Assembly (NCBI RefSeq): GCF_002157625.1
Contig: NZ_BDMM01000001.1
Coordinates: 682,001-746,000 of the forward strand
DNA length: 64,000 bases
From: Brevundimonas sp. SH203
GTDB taxonomy: Bacteria; Pseudomonadota; Alphaproteobacteria; Caulobacterales; Caulobacteraceae
Direction of reading: 5' to 3'
Part shown: positions 17,198 to 25,287 of the stretch, piece by piece
Layout of the letters: the number at the start of each line of letters is the position of its first letter
Numbering within the stretch: the first letter of the stretch is position 1
Program-made: the position numbers and the translations under genes
Notes under the pieces: model-generated
Told to the model about the DNA's origin: nothing
Seen by the model: the letters and a program-made list of their open reading frames with translations, nothing else
The model's database searches: none

Positions 17198-17962
17198 TCA
17201 GAGCGCCAGACCGCCGTCCACGTTGACCACGGCGCCGGTGATGTAGCGGGCCGCATCGCTGAACAGCCAGGCCACGGTCTCGCCGACTTCGTCCGGCTGG
17301 CCGACCCGACCGAGCGGCATGACGCGACTGGCGAAGATCTTGCTGTCGTCGCCTGCGCCGCTGCCGCGTTGACTGGTGGCGCGGAAGGCCGGGGTGTCGA
17401 TCAGACCGGGTGCGACGCCGTTCACGCGGATGCCCGCCGGTCCCAGGTCGGCGGCGGCGTTCTTCACTACCCCGATGAGGGCGTATTTGGACACGCTATA
17501 GACGCCCAAGGCCGGCGAGGGCCGCAACCCGGCCGTGGACGCGGTGAAGACGATGGAGCCTCGTCCCTGCTCGATCATCGTCGGCGTCACCGCCTGCATC
17601 GACAGAAGCGCCCCTTTGACATTGATGCCGATGACCCGGTCGAAATCCTCGAGCGAAGCTGACCGCAGTGGGCCGCCTTGGCCCACGACGCCTGCATTGC
17701 TGTGCAGTCCGTCGATCCGGCCGAAGCGGGCCAGTGTCTGACGCACGGCCTCATGCGTTTGAGCCGCGTCGGCGACATCGGCCTGCACCAGCAGGATGCG
17801 ATCCTCATCGAGACCTTCGGCCGAAGCGCGCAGCAGGTCGCCGTCGTAATCGACCAGACAGACCTGGTATCCCTGACGGACCAGAACACGCGCGGTCGCC
17901 TCGCCAATGCCGCTGGCGGCGCCGGTCACGATGGCGACGGGGTTGTCGGAAACTGAAGTCAT
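17198..17962 (-). CDS. SDR-family oxidoreductase
   Basis: 254 residues from the ATG at 17962. The frame continues upstream but only through the neighbouring SDR gene. TGAASGIG (13-20) for cofactor, NAG in the LHSNAG segment, YSVSK for catalytic Tyr and Lys, and a C-terminal NVDGG. It is the last gene of the minus-strand operon TonB receptor - SnoaL - Rieske - small protein - SDR - SDR, and most like the SDR just upstream, suggesting successive or stereospecific alcohol oxidations. Confidence 0.9.
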   Translation of the reverse strand: MTSVSDNPVAIVTGAASGIGEATARVLVRQGYQVCLVDYDGDLLRASAEGLDEDRILLVQADVADAAQTHEAVRQTLARFGRIDGLHSNAGVVGQGGPLRSASLEDFDRVIGINVKGALLSMQAVTPTMIEQGRGSIVFTASTAGLRPSPALGVYSVSKYALIGVVKNAAADLGPAGIRVNGVAPGLIDTPAFRATSQRGSGAGDDSKIFASRVMPLGRVGQPDEVGETVAWLFSDAARYITGAVVNVDGGLAL

Positions 17963-17997
17963 ACGTCCTCTCGGGGAAATCGGGAGCCGTCCAGCGA

Positions 17998-18756
17998 TCA
18001 GGCACCGCGCGCGCCGTCGATCTGATAGACGGCGCCGCTGACGAAGGTGGATTCCGGTCCCAGAAGCCAGACGATCAGATTGGCCGCCTCCTCCGGCGTG
18101 CCGGCGCGGCCCATCGGCATGGACTTGAGCTTCTCGTCGTAAGACGGTCCTCCGGGCACATGCAGGGCGGCGTTGCTGGATCGCAGCAGATCCGTCTCGA
18201 TCGCGCCCGGCGCGACGCTGTTGACGCGAATGCCGCGCGGCGCGAGCTCGACCGCCAGGGTCTTGGTCAGGCCGATGACCGCCGCCTTGGACGCGCCATA
18301 CAATCCCATACCCGGCGCGGCCCGTATGCCGAACAGCGACGACATGTTCACGATGGAGGCCCCCTCGGTCATGTGCATCGCCGCCGCCTTGATCGCCACG
18401 AAGGCCGCGCGAAAGTTGACGGCGAAAACGAAATCGAGATCGTCCAGGGTCGAGTCCAGCGCCGGCCCTGAACGCCCCGTCACCCCGGCGTTGTTGTGGA
18501 GCATGTCGATGCGGCCCCACCGTTCGACTGTCCCCGCGACGAACGCCTCGATCTGTTCTGGGGCGGTCACGTCCGCCACAATGGCGTGGGTGCGTTCGCC
18601 AAGGCTGTCAGCGACGCGATACAGGGCTTCCGGGTCGCGATCGACCAGACAGACCTTCGCCCCCTCGGCGACGAGGCGACGCGAGACCGCCTCCCCCATG
18701 CCGCGGGCTGCGCCGGTGACGATGGCCACCCGATCCTGGAACCCGGTCTGGCTCAT
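17998..18756 (-). CDS. SDR-family oxidoreductase
   Basis: 252 residues. TGAARGMG (14-21), NNAG and YGASK motifs are complete. Its ATG overlaps the stop of the 111-residue protein gene (ATGA), so translation is coupled to the Rieske oxygenase genes upstream. After a Rieske dihydroxylation an SDR commonly re-aromatises or oxidises the diol; this gene or the next could do so. Substrate unknown. Confidence 0.9.
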   Translation of the reverse strand: MSQTGFQDRVAIVTGAARGMGEAVSRRLVAEGAKVCLVDRDPEALYRVADSLGERTHAIVADVTAPEQIEAFVAGTVERWGRIDMLHNNAGVTGRSGPALDSTLDDLDFVFAVNFRAAFVAIKAAAMHMTEGASIVNMSSLFGIRAAPGMGLYGASKAAVIGLTKTLAVELAPRGIRVNSVAPGAIETDLLRSSNAALHVPGGPSYDEKLKSMPMGRAGTPEEAANLIVWLLGPESTFVSGAVYQIDGARGA

Positions 18757-19088
18757 GACGGACTCGATCCTTGCGTGACACGCAGGGTGGTCGGCCAGGT
18801 CACATTCTTCGGGCCGGGCTGATTGTGGCGTTCGACGGCGACGGCCACATGGGCCAACGCCATGAGCATCTTGAAGAGCGTCGCGCTCTCGGCGGGGATC
18901 GCATCCAGAGGATACTGTTCCAGATGCTCCAAGGCTGCGTTCGCACGCGGCTCCATGACGTCGTAAAAGGCGCGGATGTCGTCCATGCCGCTCTCGAAAC
19001 GGGCTTCGAACCGCGCCTGAAAATCGTCGCGTGACCAGGCGTCGACGAAGGGCTCCAGCGCTTCGAACCCTGTGGGCAGACGGCTCAT
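18753..19088 (-). CDS. Small hypothetical protein coupled to the Rieske oxygenase
   Basis: 111 residues, not recognised. It is acidic to neutral and mostly helical by composition, without signal peptide, membrane segment or cysteine pairs. It overlaps the Rieske gene upstream (ATGA at 19085-19088) and the SDR downstream (ATGA), so it is made in step with both. It is not like the beta subunit of classical ring-hydroxylating dioxygenases in length or motifs. An accessory or stabilising subunit is possible but unproven. Confidence 0.75.
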   Translation of the reverse strand: MSRLPTGFEALEPFVDAWSRDDFQARFEARFESGMDDIRAFYDVMEPRANAALEHLEQYPLDAIPAESATLFKMLMALAHVAVAVERHNQPGPKNVTWPTTLRVTQGSSPS

Positions 19089-20311
19089 CCTTCGACCTCG
19101 GCCATCGCTTCGGCCACAGTCCTCGCGTGGGTCCAGCGCCGGATATGCTCGGCCGCGTGCTGGATCATCGCCTCGCTTTCAGAGAGCTGCATATAGTCCG
19201 TGCCCCGCGAGTTCACGCCCCGCTGCGTCCGCTCCACGTTGCTCAGGTCTTCCAGCACGATGTCCACCGCGTGGGCCATGCGGTGTTCGATCGCGAACCG
19301 CTCGCGCACGCTTAACGGCTTGCCGACATAGAACCGCGCTTCGTGGCGGGTCTCGTTGACGCTGATCGGCCAGAACTGATGGGTGAAAAATCCAAGCGGA
19401 TTGGCGTCCAGATGGGTGTTCGGAAAGACGTAGTTGACGTCCATCGACCAGTCCCGGGTCTTGGTCGGATTGATCGCCGGATGCTGGTTGAAGCGGGCGA
19501 TCGCCGCGCGGCCTTCTTCCGACCTATGGGACGGATTGAAGGCCAGTTTCTCGACGGTCTGATCTTCGCGCGGCGCATAGTCGCCGTAGCCGTACATGGA
19601 GTTGACGCCGTGCGGGCCGATGCCGCGAATCTCCAGCGGCCGTCCGAATGGATTGTCCGAGCTGGCGAAGCGGGGCTTCAGGCTGACCGCGTGGATCGCC
19701 GGTATATGATAGGCCTCGGCGAAGGCGTCGGCGACGATCTTCCAGTTACACTTCAGATGGGTCTGGATGACGATGGCGTCATGGGCGTTGATGTAATCGA
19801 TGCCGCCCAGATAGTCTTTCAGGTCGCCTAAATAGTCCTCCAGCGACACTTCCGGCTCGCGCTGGAAGTTCAGGAAAATCCACCCGTCCCAGATTTGAAG
19901 GTGGATAGGCGGCAGGCCGCATCTGGACTTGTCCAGACCGGGGAACGCCGCTTGGTCCGGCACGCCGCGAACCGTTCCATCCGTCGAGAATGACCAGTTG
20001 TGGTAGCGACAGACGAAGACCGGCGTCGATCCGCGCTCTTCCCAGACGACCTGGTTCGCGCGGTGTGGGCAGACGTTGTAAAAGGCGCGAACGACCCCGT
20101 CCTTTCCGCGCACGATCAGCGCCGCGGCATCCAGAATTTCCACCTGTTTGACGACGAAGTCGCCCGGCTTGGCCACCTCCTCCTCGCGTCCGACGAGCAG
20201 CCAGGCACGGCCGAACAGGTTTGTCTTCTCCGCCGAGAAGATTTCGGCGGATCGATACGGTTCCAGAGGAACGGCGCCGGGCGGCAACGGCTGTGAGGCG
20301 GACGACGGCAT
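19085..20311 (-). CDS. Rieske non-heme iron oxygenase, alpha subunit
   Basis: 408 residues. Rieske [2Fe-2S] ligands Cys81, His83, Cys101, His104 (CPHR...CRYH). The catalytic iron site has AEAYHIPAIH with His202 and His207; the bridging acid three residues before the first His is Glu199 where most family members have Asp. No classical beta subunit is adjacent, and no dedicated reductase, so electrons probably come from the ferredoxin/reductase pair at 23.4-25.0 kb. It adds oxygen to, or demethylates, a ring substrate. It starts 2 bases after the SnoaL-like gene. Confidence 0.92.
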   Translation of the reverse strand: MPSSASQPLPPGAVPLEPYRSAEIFSAEKTNLFGRAWLLVGREEEVAKPGDFVVKQVEILDAAALIVRGKDGVVRAFYNVCPHRANQVVWEERGSTPVFVCRYHNWSFSTDGTVRGVPDQAAFPGLDKSRCGLPPIHLQIWDGWIFLNFQREPEVSLEDYLGDLKDYLGGIDYINAHDAIVIQTHLKCNWKIVADAFAEAYHIPAIHAVSLKPRFASSDNPFGRPLEIRGIGPHGVNSMYGYGDYAPREDQTVEKLAFNPSHRSEEGRAAIARFNQHPAINPTKTRDWSMDVNYVFPNTHLDANPLGFFTHQFWPISVNETRHEARFYVGKPLSVRERFAIEHRMAHAVDIVLEDLSNVERTQRGVNSRGTDYMQLSESEAMIQHAAEHIRRWTHARTVAEAMAEVEG

Positions 20312-20313
20312 GG

Positions 20314-20691
20314 TCAGGACTCCTTGGCGTCCACGATGCGACGGCTTTCCAGATACTCGTCCACCCGCAGAACCTTGCCGTTCTCGACCTTGGCCACGAT
20401 GCAGACGGGCCGCGGTTCGAACTGCGTTCCATCCTTCAGCGTGGTGTGAATGACGTGCTGCTGGACATAACCGTCTTCGGTGCGCGCACGGCGAATGTCC
20501 GTGTACCGAATCTCGTCGGCCTTATCGAAAAAGCCCATGAGGAAGGCCAGAGTCGTCTGACGGTCCTGCTCCTGGCGGTCGTAGCTGTGCCAGACCACGG
20601 TCTCGTCGGTGTAGAGGCGATCGACGGCCTCCACATCCCGAGTGGTGATGGCATGGCTCAGAGCCTCGGCGACAAGCAGGGCGTCCATCAT
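20314..20691 (-). CDS. SnoaL/NTF2-like protein
   Basis: 125 residues from the first of two ATGs (20691), with GAGGA upstream. NTF2-like cone fold by pattern: DVEAVDRLYTDETVVWHSYD followed by paired strands ending in VLRVDEYLESR. Family members are isomerases, hydratases or small oxygenase subunits; ring-hydroxylating dioxygenase beta subunits share this fold, though they are usually longer. Its position next to the Rieske alpha subunit makes either a cut-down beta subunit or a ketosteroid-isomerase-like enzyme possible. Confidence 0.8.
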   Translation of the reverse strand: MMDALLVAEALSHAITTRDVEAVDRLYTDETVVWHSYDRQEQDRQTTLAFLMGFFDKADEIRYTDIRRARTEDGYVQQHVIHTTLKDGTQFEPRPVCIVAKVENGKVLRVDEYLESRRIVDAKES

Positions 20692-20746
20692 CGGTCCTCT
20701 ATCCATAAATCGGGCGGGATGTGGCATCCACATCCCGCCCTCTGGC

Positions 20747-23209
20747 TTAGTAGCGGTAGGTCAGTTGCAGCAAGACTTCCCGACCGCGCGCCGTGGTCCC
20801 ACGCTGCTCGCCGAAGTTACCCGGAACGCTGGCGCCGCCGGTACGATCCGAAGCGAAGGCGACATAGTATTCGTTCGACAGGTTCCGACCGATCAGCGAC
20901 AGTCTCCAGGCGTCATCCTGAGTGGCGACGCTGGCGCTGGCGTTGTAGCGCCAGAAGGAGTCTTGGACAGCGTAGGGGCTGAACGTGTCGGAGGCGTTGT
21001 AGCGCCCCATGTAGGAAGCATCGCCCGTGAAGGTCCACAGCAGGTTCCCCGCCGTCAAATCGTAGGTGAAGCCGGCGTTGCCGCTCCAGTCTGGAGAGCG
21101 CGCCGGAGCCCTGCCCTCGTTGTTCTGCTGCAGCGCCAACGTCGTGGTGTTGGCGAACTCGCAGTTCGGCGGAGGCGTGGCCGTGGCCCGCGTCGAACCT
21201 GCCGGGAAGGCGTAAGCGTAGCACTGACCGACATAGTTGGAGAACCGGTTGCGCACATAGGTCACGGCTGCCCGCAGGGTCAGGGCGTCCGTGGCTTTCA
21301 GCGAGGCGTCGAACTCGACGCCGCGTTGCTTCAGGGCCCCGGCGTTGCCGACGATGAAGGTGGTGCGGGCTGGATCGTAGGCGTTCACCTGCAGGTCTTC
21401 GAAATCATAGGCGAAGGCTGCGGACGTGACCCGCAGACGCCGGTCGAGAAGATCGGCCTTGGCCCCGGCCTCGAAGCCCGACACGGATTCCGAGCCGAAA
21501 TCGATGTCGCTGATCCGCGTCGTCGTATTGGGCAAGGCCGCCTGATAGCCGCCCGATTTGAACCCGGTCTTGTAGGCCAGGTAGTAGGTCATGTCGCGGT
21601 TCGGACGCCACGTCAGGGTCGCCTCCGGCGACCAGTTCGTTTCCGCCACCTTGCCGGTCAGTTGGCCGGGAACGGTCTCGCCCGGGAACAGCATGTTGGA
21701 GACGTTGAAGGCGCCGACGCCATAGAGAACGCGCGTGCGATCCTTCTTGGTCTCGTCGGTGTAGCGAGCGCCCGCGGCAAGCTCGACCGTGGGGCTGATG
21801 TTCCAGATGGCCTGGCCGAAGATCGAATAGGTCCGCCCCTGGATATCCGTGGTGACATCGACCGAGTCGAAACGCCCCGTCGCCGGATTGTAGGCGTTGT
21901 CGGTCAGTTTGACGTCGGCGTGATAGGCGCGATCCGTATCCTGGTAATAGACGCCGCCAGCGAAGTTCAGGGGACCGTCCAGGCTGGTCGAGAAGCGGAT
22001 TTCCTGACTGAACTCGCGGATCGCATCCGTTTCGGCGGAATAGAGTTGCGAATAAACGGTGTGATCCAGCCCGTACTGCGACCAGACATCGGCGTGGTTA
22101 TAGCCCGTCAAGGCTGTGATGGTGAACTTGTCGTAGTCGAACACCAGTCGCCCGGAGACCGAGGTGAAGTCGAGCCGACCGAACGACGATCCCGTGCCGT
22201 CCGTCAGAGGAATGCCCGCCCCGATCGTCGGGCTGGTGTCGCCGGTGCTGGTGTGATTGTCCGCGCGGCATTCGCCGAAGGGATCGGCGACCCCATACAT
22301 CCGCGGCGTCGGACCGACGCAGGGGCCGATGTTTTGCGACGCCGCGCCGGGTCCGTCGTCCCGATAGCGCGAATGGAAGACCTTCAGGGTTCCGGTGATG
22401 TTGTCGGTCGGCCGATACTGCAGCGTCAAACGGCCGAGCAGTTCGTCGCTGCCGACACGACTGTTGGCCGCGCCGGGCAGTTGCGCGGCGCCCGCCGGCA
22501 TGGTGTTCGGATTATAGAATGGGTTCGCGATGGGTCGGGCGTCGTTGTACATCCAGCCCTTGAGGTCTCGACTGCGCAGCGCGACCCTGAAGCCGAGCTT
22601 ATCCGTGATCGGGCCGGACACGGTGGCGTCCAGGAACCTTTCGTCACCCTCGAATTCGTAGGCGGTGCTCAGCATCACCTTCAGGTCATCGGTCGGCCCC
22701 GCGCTGGTGACCGATATGACGCCGGCCGGGCTGTTCTTTCCAAAGAAGAGCGCCTGCGGGCCGCGCATCACGTCCACTTGCTGAACGTCGAAGAAGCCGA
22801 CGCCGGCGATCCGGCCATTGCTGGTTTGCACGCCGTCCAAGGCGACGGAAACCGCCTGCTCGAAACCGGCGACATTGGCCGGCGAGCTGATGCCGCGCAT
22901 TCCGATGGACCCGCCGCCGGTCTGCTTGGTCGAACTGATGATCACCGACGGCGTGATCTCCGCGATCTTGGTCAGATCGGTGGCGACGCTTCGGGTCAGG
23001 GTTTCCGGCGAGATGGAGTTGACCGCCACGGGAACGCTTATCAGCGTTTCTCCACGGCTGCGCGCCACGACGACGATCTCATCGACCTCGGTGGCCTCGC
23101 CGGCGTTTGGCGTCTGCTGCGCCTGGGCGGCGGCCGCGAAAGGCAGGAAGACGGCGAATGCTGAAACACCACCGAACAAACAACGCTTGAACCGAGTTGA
23201 AGAACGCAT
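20747..23209 (-). CDS. TonB-dependent outer-membrane receptor
   Basis: 820 residues. Signal peptide 1-30 ending AQA, TonB box EVDEIVVVA (41-49), a plug domain, then a 22-strand-type barrel ending LTYRY at the C-terminus. It would import the pathway substrate across the outer membrane with TonB energy; in sphingomonads and Caulobacteraceae such receptors often carry hydrophobic or polyaromatic compounds. It is the first gene of the operon to 17198. GGGAGG precedes the ATG, and dyad D lies 105 bases upstream. Confidence 0.95.
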   Translation of the reverse strand: MRSSTRFKRCLFGGVSAFAVFLPFAAAAQAQQTPNAGEATEVDEIVVVARSRGETLISVPVAVNSISPETLTRSVATDLTKIAEITPSVIISSTKQTGGGSIGMRGISSPANVAGFEQAVSVALDGVQTSNGRIAGVGFFDVQQVDVMRGPQALFFGKNSPAGVISVTSAGPTDDLKVMLSTAYEFEGDERFLDATVSGPITDKLGFRVALRSRDLKGWMYNDARPIANPFYNPNTMPAGAAQLPGAANSRVGSDELLGRLTLQYRPTDNITGTLKVFHSRYRDDGPGAASQNIGPCVGPTPRMYGVADPFGECRADNHTSTGDTSPTIGAGIPLTDGTGSSFGRLDFTSVSGRLVFDYDKFTITALTGYNHADVWSQYGLDHTVYSQLYSAETDAIREFSQEIRFSTSLDGPLNFAGGVYYQDTDRAYHADVKLTDNAYNPATGRFDSVDVTTDIQGRTYSIFGQAIWNISPTVELAAGARYTDETKKDRTRVLYGVGAFNVSNMLFPGETVPGQLTGKVAETNWSPEATLTWRPNRDMTYYLAYKTGFKSGGYQAALPNTTTRISDIDFGSESVSGFEAGAKADLLDRRLRVTSAAFAYDFEDLQVNAYDPARTTFIVGNAGALKQRGVEFDASLKATDALTLRAAVTYVRNRFSNYVGQCYAYAFPAGSTRATATPPPNCEFANTTTLALQQNNEGRAPARSPDWSGNAGFTYDLTAGNLLWTFTGDASYMGRYNASDTFSPYAVQDSFWRYNASASVATQDDAWRLSLIGRNLSNEYYVAFASDRTGGASVPGNFGEQRGTTARGREVLLQLTYRY

Positions 23210-23280
23210 GTGTATCCCTCCCTTGGATAGACGCCCCTGGGCGCTTGGCTCGCCTCGACTTTGCGCGAGGCTTTGAACCG

Positions 23281-23333
23281 CCTAGCGTTCTCCCACCCTT
23301 GCCGATCCTGGTATGTCCCCGCTGTGCGGGACA
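23281..23333 (-). promoter_or_regulatory. Promoter with operator dyad D for the receptor-Rieske operon
   Basis: The best dyad of the set, TGTCCC-N8-GGGACA at 23314-23333. On the minus strand GAACGCTAGG (23290-23281) holds a GCTAGG -10-like box 40 bp from the dyad centre. The same ten bases recur upstream of the ferredoxin gene (25100-25091). The rest of 23210-23427 shows no gene. Confidence 0.65.
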
Positions 23334-23427
23334 GCAAGGGTCGCCTTATGCGAACCCTGACTTCCTCCGGGCGCAGCAGGAATCTCGTCGCCACGGGCGG
23401 CGTCCGCGCCATGGATTGAGGCGCAAG

Positions 23428-24699
23428 TCAAACGGGTGTGTGCGAGCCCTGGGCCTGGGCGGCCGGGACGGCCGGGACGGCTTTCAACGGCGTCAGCGGA
23501 TCGCGAAGCGCTTCCACATCGGGCGAACGTCGATCGAGTATCCACGCCCGCGCCTGAACATAGTCCTTGACCGCGTTGACGCAGTCGATGGCGATCATGC
23601 GCCCGTCTCTGAGATAGATGACAGAGAAGGCCCGCTGATCCGGCCGGCCTCGAACCACGACCTGATCGTGCCCCTGCGAGAGCCCGAGGGTCTGAAGCTT
23701 CAGATCGTACTGATTGGACCAGAACCAGGGCAAGGCGACGTAGGGTTCGTCGCCTCCCATGATGGTGCGCGCAACCGTCACCGCCTGGTCGCTGGCGTTC
23801 TGCACCGATTCAAGCCGCACCAGCCCGCCGTCGGAATAAGCATTGGGATGCCGGGCGCAATCGCCGATGGCGTAAACGCCGTCGAGACTGGTTCGGCACA
23901 GGGCGTCGACGAGAACGCCGTCGCTCATCTCGGCGCCCGCCTCCTGCAAAATCTCCACGGCTGGCGCCAGACCGACGCCGACGATAACCGCCTCGGCAGG
24001 TAGGACGGTTTGGTCGCCAAGCCGCACGCCACTGACGCGCGCGCCCACGGTCTCGATGCAGACGACGCTCGTCGATAGACGGATATCCACGCCATGGCGG
24101 CGATGCTCGGCCTCGAAGAAGCGAGAGAGCGGTTCGGCGGACACTCTCGCGAGCACCCGCTCGCCCGCTTCCAAAAGAACGGGCGGCTTGCCTGACTTGG
24201 CCAGAACTGCAGCGGCCTCCAAACCGATGTATCCGCCGCCGATGATCACGACGCGCGGATTGAAGCCGAGAGCTGCGTTCAGTCGATCGACGTCTGCCTT
24301 CTCCCGAATGGTGTAAACGCCATCGGCGTCGTGCCCTTGGCAGGTCAGTCGCCGAGGCGTCCCGCCCGCAGCCCATACGAGGGCCCCGAACTCGATGACC
24401 TGACCGTCGTCGAGCCGGACATGGCGATCCGTCGACGAAACCTCGACGACGCGGCGCCCCAGCGTCATTCGAATGCTTCGCTCCCGCCAGAAGTCTTCCG
24501 GCCTGATCAGGAGACGATCGAACGACTTGTCTCCAGACAGATATTCCTTCGAGAGGGCGGGCCGTTCATAGGGGGCCTCGACCTGGGCGGCTACGATTTC
24601 GATGTCGCCCTCGAACCCTTGCTGACGCAGGGCGATCGCCGTCTGGGCGCCGCCGTGTCCCGCCCCGACGATCAGAACGTCGCTTCGTCGCATCGCCAT
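23428..24699 (-). CDS. FAD/NAD-dependent ferredoxin reductase
   Basis: 423 residues from the ATG at 24699, which has AGAAGG six bases upstream and follows the ferredoxin stop directly. FAD motif VGAGHGG (11-17), NAD motif IGGGYIGLEAAAVL in the middle, and YAIGDCARHP near the C-terminus. This is the putidaredoxin/rhodocoxin reductase type, which passes electrons from NADH to a [2Fe-2S] ferredoxin. Partner of the ferredoxin just upstream; it likely serves the divergent P450 and perhaps the Rieske oxygenase. Confidence 0.92.
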   Translation of the reverse strand: MAMRRSDVLIVGAGHGGAQTAIALRQQGFEGDIEIVAAQVEAPYERPALSKEYLSGDKSFDRLLIRPEDFWRERSIRMTLGRRVVEVSSTDRHVRLDDGQVIEFGALVWAAGGTPRRLTCQGHDADGVYTIREKADVDRLNAALGFNPRVVIIGGGYIGLEAAAVLAKSGKPPVLLEAGERVLARVSAEPLSRFFEAEHRRHGVDIRLSTSVVCIETVGARVSGVRLGDQTVLPAEAVIVGVGLAPAVEILQEAGAEMSDGVLVDALCRTSLDGVYAIGDCARHPNAYSDGGLVRLESVQNASDQAVTVARTIMGGDEPYVALPWFWSNQYDLKLQTLGLSQGHDQVVVRGRPDQRAFSVIYLRDGRMIAIDCVNAVKDYVQARAWILDRRSPDVEALRDPLTPLKAVPAVPAAQAQGSHTPV

Positions 24700-24701
24700 G
24701 C

Positions 24702-25022
24702 TCAGCCTTCTGGCGGGATGGTGATCGAAAGCCCGTTCAGGTCTTCCGTGACGAGAAGCTGGCAAGACAGGCGCGAGTTCGGTTGTCGATGGTCACTGCT
24801 GTCCAGAAGATCGTCCTCATCGGCCGAGGGCGCCCCGAAGACGCCTAGATGCTCCTGATCGACATAGACATGACAGGTCGCGCACGAGCAGTTGCCGCCG
24901 CACAGAGCCAGGATTTCATCGAATCCCGCGCTCCTGAGCGCCTCCATGAGGGACGTTCCCGATGCGGGATGGATCGTGCGCTGCAGGCCGGACTGATCCG
25001 TGACGGTTATGGAAGGCATCAT
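24702..25022 (-). CDS. [2Fe-2S] ferredoxin (putidaredoxin type)
   Basis: 106 residues, normal for the family. Cluster ligands Cys41, Cys47, Cys50 (C-x5-C-x2-C) and Cys87. Two consecutive ATGs at the start. It carries single electrons from the reductase encoded next to it to the P450 encoded divergently. Dyad E lies 94 bases upstream. Confidence 0.95.
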   Translation of the reverse strand: MMPSITVTDQSGLQRTIHPASGTSLMEALRSAGFDEILALCGGNCSCATCHVYVDQEHLGVFGAPSADEDDLLDSSDHRQPNSRLSCQLLVTEDLNGLSITIPPEG

Positions 25023-25090
25023 TGAACCTGCTGGGATGACGTGGACGGCCCTGAGATCCTGGGCCGCCGAAGCGCCTTTGTCGGACCAAT

Positions 25091-25133
25091 CCTAGCGTTC
25101 CCCTGCGGGATGTCGGTCCCAAGATCGGGGGAC
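25091..25133 (-). promoter_or_regulatory. Promoter with operator dyad E for the ferredoxin-reductase operon
   Basis: GTCCC-AAGATCGG-GGGAC at 25116-25133. GCTAGG on the minus strand (25096-25091) is a -10-like box 31 bp from the centre, inside the ten-base sequence shared with the receptor promoter. Confidence 0.6.
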
Positions 25134-25184
25134 AGAAGCGCGCGCTTCTTCAGTCACCGCCGTAGGGGACTGGCGCGGCGTTCG

Positions 25185-25239
25185 GTCCAACCTAGTCTGG
25201 ACAGGCTTTCCTCCCGGAAACTTCGGCGGGGCCGTTAGG
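25185..25239 (+). promoter_or_regulatory. Promoter with variant operator dyad G for the P450
   Basis: GTCCA-ACCTAGTC-TGGAC at 25185-25202 keeps the dyad geometry (5-8-5) with a symmetric change in each arm. GTTAGG at 25234-25239 is a -10-like box 43 bp from the centre. The P450 ATG is 86 bases downstream of the dyad. Confidence 0.5.
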
Positions 25240-25287
25240 CGTCTTTCCGGCTCCGCCCCTTTCCGCGAACTGGCGAAGGACTTCGAC

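Noticed and set aside
17198..18520. A fused 440-residue two-domain SDR
   Set aside because: The upstream part is an out-of-frame reading of the neighbouring SDR gene; a normal ATG with full cofactor motif exists at 17962.
20642..23164. 840-codon open frame on the plus strand
   Set aside because: It lies antisense to the TonB-dependent receptor gene, whose signal peptide, TonB box and barrel are clear. Long antisense frames are expected at this G+C content.
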